From Azolla caroliniana (lineage: Eukaryota; Polypodiophyta): a stretch of 64,000 nt of DNA. Below the pieces are notes generated by a model. It was given only the letters and a program-made list of their open reading frames with translations. It had not been told where the DNA came from and did no database searches. The translations under genes and the position numbers were made by a program. Positions 30,559 to 38,460 of this stretch are shown in pieces. The stretch spans positions 9,176,001 to 9,240,000 of the forward strand of contig JBHGNT010000005.1 in the NCBI GenBank assembly GCA_043228905.1, in the 5' to 3' direction. The stretch's first letter is position 1; each line of letters opens with the position of its first letter.

Positions 30559-30988
30559 TGTGCTAAGTAACCTTGATCGACTACTTGGTCTTAATATAAT
30601 TACTTAGTAAGCATAGCACATTAGAAATCGACACAAAGAATAACAATTCACAGAGAGATTGTCGACACAGAAATACTCTAACTATTAACTTATATTACTT
30701 CCAAAATAGAACGATAGATTTACAATGCTTTCGATCCCTGTTTTATAGGTAAAACCGAGAGTCTCTTTTCAAGATTACACTTGCCTTATTCGGTAAGAAC
30801 TATTACAAAACTGTCTAACTAATTCTAATACATATTTTTACTATTTGGCAAAAAATCGTAATTACTAACTCATCGATCCACTACGACGATTCGACTCCGA
30901 CTCCTTCGTACTTCCAAACTTTGTCGACTCCGACCTTTTCACACTTGTCTGACTCTGACCTTCCAACCCTGTAGTCCACTGGCTAACA
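30559..30988 (-). repeat. Candidate 5' LTR of element H
   Basis: About 430 bp between TGTGCTAAG (30559) and GGCTAACA (30988), directly upstream of H gag in its orientation. A TATA box (CCTATAAAACAGG on the minus strand) lies near 30750. The length is close to the element A LTR (433 bp). No second copy is present in the window, so the ends are inferred from TG/CA and position. Confidence 0.5.
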
Positions 30989-30994
30989 CACATG

Positions 30995-31650
30995 CACACG
31001 GTCGGGTACTAGGGTAGTGTGGGAGTGAGGGGGTTTAAATATACTTCTCCCATCACCACTCCAGAAATCAAGGCGAATATCTACTCTGGAAAAGAGGAAT
31101 ATTTGGCTGATTTGTAACGTACCTCCCTCCTTGGGCTATAAAAGGTCCAAGAGGGGTCTCTTGTAAAGGTTTTGGTCCCCCCCCTGGGTTTTAGGTTTTG
31201 GTCCCCGGTTTTGGTCTCTCGCTAGTTTGTACAGTTCACAAAATCAGTTTTTGGGGTCTGTCTTTGATTTGTTGTTTGTTAGGGTTTGGGTAGGGGTTCC
31301 ATTTTTTGTGTGTTTAAGGATTAGTTCGGTTGGAGCTTGTAAGCTCCAAGGGTTCCGGTTTCTGCAGTGTCTTTTGCGCAAGGCCTTCACTCGCGACAAC
31401 GAACCCGAGTGCTCCCGACTGGAGGCTCAAAGCCAGAGATGTAATCTAATTCGTTGTTCATGTATATATACATTAATTGTGCATAATTGTGTCTCTGTCG
31501 GTCTAGGGTGTGTTTCTTTCTTTCCGGTTTCTGTATGCAAGATGTGAATGTCGAGTAACTGTTGTGTGCGTGTTCTCTCTCTCTCTCTCCCTCTCTCTCT
31601 CTCTCTCTTACACATCTCTTTGATCGCGCCCAATCCTTGCACGAATGTTA
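30995..31650 (+). repeat. LTR fragment G1 (family of the solo LTR at 20915)
   Basis: It shares with 32284-32804 and with the solo LTR the order CTATAAAAGG (31136), TTGTAAGCTCCAAGGG, GCAAGGCC..CACTCGCGAC, TCCCGACTGGAGGC, a segment ending GATGTAATCTAAT, then TTTCTGTATGC and a CT microsatellite (31573-31609). No complete ends and no internal region are visible. Confidence 0.65.
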
Positions 31651-32283
31651 CGGGCATGACCATATAATATCCCGTGGTGAGAATTTACTGTAGTATTCTA
31701 TACACGTGGATAAGTGTGAGGGTTAAACGAGAGTGTAAAGAAGGGGAGGATTACTTTTAATCCTCGAGATTGAGACAACCCATTAGGCCAAGTGTGAACT
31801 TGCCTGGGTGCCTTGGGTATCGCTATAAATAAGAGGCCTAGCTACCCTCATTTGATCATCTTGTTGACTACGTCGAGACTCTGTCTTGTGGTGGGTCAAC
31901 TCTTGTAGTGAGCACGCCAGCACCAGGTACGACTCGACGCCACGGCGGTGGTATGGGACGCCGATCGAGGCTCGAGTCCGTCTCGATTCCTTCACTCAGG
32001 GGTGGTCGGGTGGATCCGCACCCTTCTTTTTCTCTCTCCTTTCTATCTAATCAGCCTATATTCTATCCTTATCTAATGCTTACATTAGACCATGTCTCTA
32101 ATAACGAATTTCTCTCACAACCATGATGTGAACTCTCGATTGCAACATTCATTGGTAAAGTTCTTGAACATCGAGAGTCGCTACTCACCTTCACACGTAT
32201 CACGTGAAATGTAATATTTTTGGTCTCATAGGTCATATTTAACCTCCAAAGAGGATAATATAATCTCTCTCTACATTCGCGGA
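31651..32283 (+). repeat. LTR-like sequence between the two G fragments
   Basis: It has no coding capacity. A TATA box (CTATAAATAAGAGG) lies near 31831, and the GC-rich segment downstream resembles an LTR R/U5 region. It appears to separate two overlapping G-family LTR fragments. Boundaries were not resolved; ACGAA near 31640 and near 32103 is a weak candidate target duplication. Confidence 0.35.
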
Positions 32284-32548
32284 ATCAACTTGTAAGCTCC
32301 AAGGGTCTTGACTTTTGTTGTGTCTTCTGCGCAAGGCCTTCACTCGCGACGGCGAGCCCTAGTGCTCCCGACTGGAGGCTTTCCTGCAGACATTTGTTGT
32401 ATCTAGACTATCGGTCCAGCTCGAAGCCGTAGATGTAATCTAATCTAGTGCTCATGTATATAAATAAATCTTAGTTATACATAACTTTGTCTCTTTCTTT
32501 CCGGTTTCTGTATGCGAGATGTGTGTGTCGAGTAAGTGTTGTGTGTGT

Positions 32549-32642
<94 letters not shown>

Positions 32643-32804
32643 GTCCGGTTGCCTTTGGAACATATCCGAAAAACGCTCTGGTCGGCGTCACAACCAGTGT
32701 AACCAGCACTAGCGAAGCTCAGTTCTTCCGGATCCGTCTCTCTCCGGTCCAAGACCCCGGTGGTCCCGCCCAAGCCGACCCGCTAGCCACGGATTTCCAT
32801 GACA
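32284..32804 (+). repeat. LTR fragment G2 with long CT microsatellite
   Basis: This is the 3' part of a G-family LTR ending CCATGACA, followed by ACGT (32805-32808), the flank seen at other members of this lineage. A pure CT tract of about 90 bp occupies 32550-32641. The same position in G1 and in the solo LTR holds shorter CT tracts. Confidence 0.65.
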
Positions 32805-32809
32805 ACGTC

Positions 32810-33302
32810 AGGTGATTAGTACAGCCTGCATCATCTCCTTCCATAGGGCAAAGTTCTTTCCATCAGACTTTCTAATTTCCACTCCCGTGCTAGATGTTGA
32901 AGTCATGTTCTGTAGAAAGTGAGATTTGCTGACCTACTCCTTTCCTTCAGCCAATTCTTCTCTTCACATATTTTTGTTGTTGTTGTTGTTGTTGCCGGAC
33001 TGCAAGTCACTCTAATACCAAATGTTGAATATGAAAGTTGTTGTTGCGGAATAAGATTCGGGACCTGTCAATGAGTCTAGCAAACAATACAAGTAGCAAT
33101 CAAGATAGAGTTGTGCACTTAGAAAAGATTCAAGAAGATGAAAATAGTGGCACAAAGAGAGAGATGTTTAAGCTCAAAGAGAGTATGTTACATTAACCGC
33201 TACTCTTACTTTACAAGTTCAGTTACCCACTTATATAGTTAGGTTAACTATGTGTTCACATTAGAGATACAAGGCGGGCAGAGTAGGACTTTTAACCCAA
33301 CA
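32810..33302 (-). mobile_element. copia-4: 5' LTR, primer-binding site and start of gag
   Basis: Minus orientation. A 280-bp LTR (33023-33302) runs from TGTTGGGTTAAAAG to TTCATATTCAACA, with a TATA-like ACTATATAAG near 33232. TGGTATTAGAGTGAC (33006-33020) lies 2 nt inside it and matches the initiator-Met primer-binding site with changes. Gag begins at 32906 with MTSTSSTGVEIRKSDGKNFALWKEMM and is truncated at about 32810. A GTT/AAC microsatellite lies at 32974-32996. Confidence 0.75.
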
Positions 33303-34200
33303 CCCCAGTCGTCCCTGGGCCTCTATCTCTATGGACCTAATAACCGATCTAACCTTGGTCAATAGCTACAACTCGGTGTTAATCATTGTCGATCAGTTTA
33401 CAAAGATGGCTCACTTCACTCCATGCTCAAAAACAATTTTCCGAAGAAGGAATGGTGCATCTCCTTGGGCAATATCTTCGGTGCTCGGTTAGTTACCAAC
33501 AAGATGATTGGGTCAACTTACTTTCACCTACTACAATAATTCTCTCCATGCATCGACTCACGTCACTCCATTCTTTGCAAACTATGGTTTACATCCTCGG
33601 TTCAACATTTCCCTCCCTAACACTTCCATGAACCCTTCGATGAAGGGTCGAGCTCGCATTTTGGAAGTGCTACATCATGATTTATCCTTGGAGCTTAGTC
33701 TCGTTGACGAACACTACAAGAAGCAAGATGATCGCCATCGATCTGCCACTCCACACTTTGTCATCAAAGTTATGGTTTGGTTGTTACGATGGCACGTCTC
33801 TACTACTCATCCATATGCGAAACTTGATTACAATAAGTTAGGACCATTCCGTATAGTCGAGCACATGAATCCCGTCACCTTCCGACTGACCCTTCCATCC
33901 CACTTCCGGATTCACAATGTTTTTCATGTCTCCCTCCTTGAACCCCATTATTCTTCGCAACTCCTGGGATGGCAAACCCCACCACCATCACCTGTGCCAT
34001 TGACGACAAGGGAGGAATACAAGGTCGATCAAATACTTCACTCACGTTTGCACCATCGACACCTACAATACCTCCTCTTGTGGAAGGGTTACCCCATGTC
34101 AGACGCCACATGGGAACCAATGAAGAATTTACAAAATGCAGCACCGGTATCCCCACAAACCGACAGTCGGTTTGGGAAGGCAACATAAGAGGCGAGATAA
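33303..34200 (+). pseudogene. Element J: chromodomain Ty3 integrase 3' part and chromodomain
   Basis: The fragment begins inside integrase (ISMDLITDLTLVNSYNSVLIIVDQFTKMAHF) and continues, after a deletion, through THVTPFFANYGLHPRF and a GPY/F-type module (YAKLDYNKLGPFRIVEHMNPVTFRLTLP). It ends with a chromodomain at about 34010-34140 (EYKVDQILHSRLHHRHLQYLLLWKGYPMSDATWEP). It is homologous to elements D and E but clearly a different family. A polypurine stretch (AAGAGGCGAGATAA) precedes the 3' LTR. The region from 33508 to 34188 is an open frame, but integrase as a whole is incomplete. Confidence 0.83.
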
Positions 34201-34549
34201 TGTCACATTGTAGACTCGAACATTTGACCTATAACACGCCTAGTACATAGTGTTGTGTTAGATAAACTATATGAAAACTCTTAAGTTATATGTAAACTTG
34301 TATATGGTTTAGTATTGTATAGTCTAGCATATAGCACATTCCAGAATATTCTAGTCTTTAGTATATTCTAGAAATATTCTATGGTATATTCTAGACAAGT
34401 ATATTCTAGAGATATTTCTCGGAATCTATATTCTAGAGATATTCAATCTCGGAACTTTTATAAATATGTGTGTTGACCTAGATTATAATCAAGGTGAACA
34501 ACACCAGTTACTCGTACACTTACATATAGATTTTCTCACACACACAACA
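34201..34549 (+). repeat. Element J 3' LTR
   Basis: It starts TGTCACATTG at 34201, directly after the polypurine stretch. It has repeated TTCTAGAA-type heat-shock half-sites (about 34350-34440) and TATAAAT at 34459. AAGGTGAACAA (34491-34501), directly followed by CACCAG, corresponds to the self-primer position of D and E. The 3' end is uncertain; CACACAACA at 34549 is the best TG...CA match. Confidence 0.6.
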
Positions 34550-34599
34550 TATGTTGTCAAATTTTGATTAAAATTAGAATTAGAATTAGAATTTTTATC

Positions 34600-36609
34600 G
34601 TCCATAAAGAGGCCAATTTTGACCTATGGGACCAGAGTATACATGTGTTCTTGATATATGTCTGCTTCCTAAGAAGGGGTATTCATATGTTGAAGCACAA
34701 AGTCTCTATGTGTTAATAAAGCATACACATATGAGCTCAACCTTCTAGGTGATGTCTTAAGTATGGATCTCATGTTATCACTCCCTCTTAGTATGTCAAC
34801 ATATCTTGAACGAATTGCACTATATGTCGAGCATGTGAAGAGCAAGTGACATTCATCCTCTAGCATGCCTTCATTGCATACTTTACATGTCTTCAAATTC
34901 GTTACATTTTGATACCATGATGCAACTTCAATACCTAACTTGTGAGATCGAGTGCGAAGTAGTGTAAGGGCTCTACAAGCATTGCTACTCATGTTGGTAA
35001 TGAGATAAGGTTGGATACGATCAATAGACATTCTTGCTTTATATTGAGACCAACATTCAGGGTTGACATTTGCAATGTAGTATTCTAGCTTTGTCCTCTT
35101 AGCATCCTCCCACTTCATCCTTAATGATTCCACCAACCTTTCCTCAATCATTACATATTGCATAGCATTGCCTGAAAGCTCTAAAAGATCATCCACACCC
35201 CATCTTCTAAACCATTTCTTTATGTCAACAACCCAACCAGATGAGAGAATCTTACTTTTATGATTCTTTTGTAGCTTACATCCAACATTCCAAGAAAGAT
35301 GTGGTAATCAATGATTCGGCATATTCTTGACTTTTGTAATGTATTTATATACTCTTTGTAGTGCCAATAGTTCTATGGGTCGAACACCCATTTCCAAGAG
35401 CATAACCTGGTAAGAGGTAGTGCATTTAACTCCTAATTGCCTCCTTAAAAACATCTTTCGAATTTTCTCAATCTCGTTCCATGCATTAAGAGAGATGGTG
35501 CCACCCTATACTTCTACTCCATAAAGCAATACTTGAGTTACCATGGCATTGAACAACATTAATTTTACTTCCCATCCACAAGTATCACTTTGGTTGCATT
35601 GGTTCTCCAAAAGGTAATATGATTTCCAACCGGCTTGGAGTCTAGAATCAAAGCATGCACTCCATTTATTTGTGGCGGGTACATCAATACCAAGATATTT
35701 AAAGCTTTGAACAAATTGTATATGTTCACCTTTATATGTGAGCATAGGGTAATGATGAGGTTGGATGGTTTGCACTACCATCATTTTTGTTTTCTCAACA
35801 TTCACTGCTAGTCCACTACTATGGCAAAATTCTTCTAATACCCCAAGTAAATGTTGCATACTATCAACATCATATGAGAAGAGTACCACATCATATGCAT
35901 ATAGAAGCAATAAGATAACATGTTGCATCAAATTGGGGCCATTCAATCCTTCTTCTCTTGCAACCTTATTCACCACTTCTTCTAATTTATCAATACATAA
36001 GCCAAAGAGTGTGGGTGATAATGGACATCCTTGCTTGACCCCCATGTTACTTAAAAAGCTCTTTGAGAATCCACTATCCATTTTTAGTTGGCATTTAACT
36101 TGTTCGTATAGACGTGCAACCGCAACTCGGTACTCTAATGGCATGTCAATGTGTACCATTCTATTCCAAAGCTCACTTCGTGGTACGGTATCAAAAGCTT
36201 TCTTGAAATCAACAAAACAACAATAAAGTGTTTTTCCTTGTAGTCGACTCTCTTCCATGATTACTCTTAATGTGACCAAATGATCCACGGTGGAGTGTTT
36301 TGGTCTAAATCCGGCTTGCCCAAGTGCTCTTTTGCTTGTACTCTCAGCCCATGTGCTTATCTTTTGCTCCATAATAGTACTATATAATTTAGGAATAGTT
36401 GAGCTCACCATTATTGTACGATAATTTGCTACTTGATTCTTATCTCCACCTTTAAATATTGGTTTAATCCAATTCATAAACCAATCATTTGGAAATCCTT
36501 GTTTTATAGCTTGCTCTAAAATTGTCATTATCCAATGACGAGTGTGTGGCATTGTCCATTTTAAAAGCTCACTTGAGACGTAGGTTGAATCTGCTACTTT
36601 CCCACTTGC
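34600..36609 (-). pseudogene. LINE M, reverse transcriptase and C-terminal part
   Basis: A non-LTR retrotransposon reverse transcriptase: WIKPIFKGGDKNQVANYRTIMVSS, ALGQAGFRPKHSTVDHLV, CFVDFKKAFDTVPRSELWNRM, GVKQGCPLSPTLFGLCIDKL. The catalytic Y-A-D-D position reads YAYDVVLF (about 35890), so one catalytic Asp is lost. FKYLGIDV follows. A TAG interrupts at about 35503. The C-terminus carries a Cys/His motif (CKVCNEGMLEDECHLLFTC, about 34840). About 70 bp after the stop (34669) the 3' end is a short (TTCTAA)n repeat instead of poly(A). It belongs with 42618-44270, from which element D separates it. Confidence 0.88.
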
Positions 36610-36639
36610 TGTCATGAAGACATACATCTTGGCTTATCA

Positions 36640-36775
36640 TGACATTCATCTTGGCGAACCAAGAATCGAACCCATAACCTCTTGGTTTACATATTGTACT
36701 TTTCATCTTGGCGAACCAGGAATCGAACCCATAACCTCTTGGTTTACACATTGTACTTTAACCATTGTAATAACA
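36640..36775 (-). other. Antisense tRNA-like module in the element D LTR (duplicated)
   Basis: On the minus strand, ACAATGGTTAAAGTAC resembles a tRNA D-arm/A box. About 20 nt later GGTTCGATTCC is a perfect RNA polymerase III B-box consensus. The B-box half is present twice because of the 57-bp duplication; the 3' LTR has it once. The sequence does not fold as a complete tRNA. Elements E and F have comparable modules. Confidence 0.45.
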
Positions 36776-36827
36776 TATGTGAGATGTAATCATAATAATT
36801 ATATGTTTAGTTATTACGAGATATTTA

Positions 36828-36950
36828 GAACATTCTAGATTATTCTAGAATGTTCTTGAATATTTCATGATTATATTTATTATTATTATTATTCATAAAT
36901 ATCTAAAATATTCTAGAACATTCTAGAATACTCCATAAGGGCCTATAAAT
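36828..36950 (+). promoter_or_regulatory. Heat-shock elements and TATA box of element D
   Basis: TTCTAGAACATTCTAGAA (36911-36928) is a four-unit perfect alternation of TTC and GAA at 5-bp spacing, the consensus for heat-shock factor binding. A looser array lies at 36828-36862. TATAAAT starts at 36944, 33 nt before the predicted start site. The same arrangement occurs in the LTR of element E. Confidence 0.75.
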
Positions 36951-36976
36951 AAGAGTCCATACACTCATCACAACTC

Positions 36977-37228
36977 ATTCGGTTCAACACCAGTCTTTAG
37001 CCCTTAGCCTACTCCTTGTAATCTTCTTCCTCATAATATAATCTCATTCCCATTTCTTATCTCTCACGTATACTTTTCTCTCTCTCGCACTCTCTCCCTC
37101 TTTCACTCTCTTTTGCTATCACTATCGCTATCTCTACCGCTCTCGCCATCTCTATCGTTATCGTTATCTCTATCGCCATCGCTCTCTCTCTGCTTCCTAC
37201 TCTAGAGTCACGACAGTTTGAACCGAAT
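36977..37228 (+). promoter_or_regulatory. Self-priming pair of element D: transcript start and primer-binding site
   Basis: ATTCGGTTCAA (36977-36987), 33 nt after the TATA box, is the exact reverse complement of TTGAACCGAAT (37218-37228), which lies 2 nt (GT) after the LTR end. No TGG-initial tRNA-complementary site is present. Elements of the Tf1 group prime minus-strand synthesis with the first 11 nt of their own transcript. The same 11-nt pairing with different sequence is seen in element E. Confidence 0.8.
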
Positions 37229-37300
37229 ATTTCTTTTCCCTTTCTCCAATAACCCTAGCAAGCTTTCTTCTTTATCCTTCTTTCTTTTTCCCCCGCGGTT

Positions 37301-38428
37301 ATGGAGTCGGTCAGCAAGCAAGAGTATATGCGTGTCCTTTCGGAGCTCGATATGCTCACCACTAAGTTTGTGGCATTAGAGCAAGAAAATCAAAGGCTAC
37401 TCGGGGATCTTCAACAAGTCAGTACTGAGAAAGCTCATCAATATGAGGAGTTATCACAACGGGTTCATCAACTTGAGGCTACTATATTAACATTACGAGA
37501 ACAAGCGGCGGGGGTTCAAAACTCCCCAAGGGAACCAAAGATTAGCCTCCCTGCCAAGTTTGATGGTACCAGATCTCTCTTTCGAGGTTTCCTGAATCAA
37601 GTTCGTTTGGTGATTCAGTTACATCCCAATCGGTATCCAACTGATGCTGCCCGTGTGGGATTAATAGGAACCTTGCTAAGCGGTACAGCGTTAGCATGGT
37701 TTGCACCACTTCTTGAGAAGAAATCACCATTACTGGAGGATTTCGAGGCATTCGTTAAGGAGTTTCAAGCTAGTTTTGGAGATACGGATAGCACTAGGAC
37801 TGCAATAAACAAGATTCGAAGACTCCGACAAGGAGATCGTCCCGCTTCAGCTTATGCCGCAGATTTCCGTCTCTTGGCATGCGACATCCCTTGGGATGAG
37901 GCAGCCTTAATGGATCAATTCCGTCAGGGTTTGCGTAACGATGTCAAAGATCTTCTTCTTACTTTCCATGAAGATCCAAAGTCTCTTACTGAAGCTATTA
38001 GCCGAGCTGTGCGATGTGATAATCGCCTATTTGAGCGACGTTCTGAACGTCAACAAATGTTACGCCGCCAACCGGAACAGACATACGCTTCTATAGTCGC
38101 CACACCGCCACAAGGTTCTAGACCCGTTACGAGGGATGGTCCCACTCCGATGGAAATAGAGTCGACACAACGTCGAGGGCCCTTATCAGATGCTGAGAAA
38201 CAACGACGTCGGGCGCATCGCCTATGCCTCTACTGTGGTGGTCCAGGACATATAGCTGTGAATTGTCCACATAAACCCAGGCGTCAAGTTTACCAAGTAA
38301 GTGCACATGACAACCCTACATCAAGTTCTACTATCACTTCTAATAACTTAAGTACTAAGCCTAATAGCCCATGCCATGAGAATAGATTTGATATCTTGAG
38401 CCAACTAGAGGATGTGTTAAACGAATAA
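37301..38428 (+). CDS. gag: Element D gag (capsid and nucleocapsid)
   Basis: 375 aa, starting at the first ATG after the LTR. Residues about 1-65 form a heptad-rich coiled coil (LDMLTTKFVALEQENQRLLGDLQQV). The capsid core follows (ISLPAKFDGTRSLFRGFLNQVRLVIQ...FRQGLRNDVKDLLLTF, about residues 80-230). A Pro/Gln/Arg-rich segment leads to one CCHC zinc knuckle (CLYCGGPGHIAVNC, about residue 310) that should bind genomic RNA. The frame is uninterrupted and ends in TAA 38426-38428. The slippery-type heptamer GTTAAAC lies 3 nt before that stop, and pol continues in the -1 frame. Its closest relative in the window is element E gag. Confidence 0.93.
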   Translation: MESVSKQEYMRVLSELDMLTTKFVALEQENQRLLGDLQQVSTEKAHQYEELSQRVHQLEATILTLREQAAGVQNSPREPKISLPAKFDGTRSLFRGFLNQVRLVIQLHPNRYPTDAARVGLIGTLLSGTALAWFAPLLEKKSPLLEDFEAFVKEFQASFGDTDSTRTAINKIRRLRQGDRPASAYAADFRLLACDIPWDEAALMDQFRQGLRNDVKDLLLTFHEDPKSLTEAISRAVRCDNRLFERRSERQQMLRRQPEQTYASIVATPPQGSRPVTRDGPTPMEIESTQRRGPLSDAEKQRRRAHRLCLYCGGPGHIAVNCPHKPRRQVYQVSAHDNPTSSSTITSNNLSTKPNSPCHENRFDILSQLEDVLNE

Positions 38429-38460
38429 GTCCGGCCAAAATAGGAGCCATTTGGTTGGAC
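38416..38460 (+). promoter_or_regulatory. Candidate -1 ribosomal frameshift signal at the element D gag-pol junction
   Basis: GTTAAAC (38416-38422; gag codons TTA AAC) is followed by a 6-nt spacer (GAATAA, containing the gag stop). An 11-bp stem follows: 38429-38439 pairs with 38450-38460, including two G-U pairs, around a 10-nt loop. Pol is in the -1 frame and open across the site. It has no ATG before its protease active site, so recoding is required. Element E keeps the block from AAAC to the stem end identical (42 nt), but its heptamer is GTCAAAC. Confidence 0.7.

Larger units (their letters stand above)
36610..37215 (+). repeat. Element D 5' LTR
   Basis: 606 bp, TGTCATGAAG...GTCACGACA. 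It contains two tandem copies of a 57-bp unit (CATCTTGGCGAACCA...TTGTACTT) near 36645-36765. Heat-shock half-site arrays lie at 36828-36862 and 36911-36928, TATAAAT at 36944 and the predicted transcript start at 36977. A long CT/CG-rich R-U5 follows. Confidence 0.93.

Noticed and set aside
36645-36765. CRISPR-like repeat
   Set aside because: Only two adjacent units without spacers, in an LTR of a plant element.
36640-36775. A functional tRNA gene in the element D LTR
   Set aside because: A- and B-box matches exist, but acceptor and anticodon stems do not form, and the sequence is repeated with the LTR.
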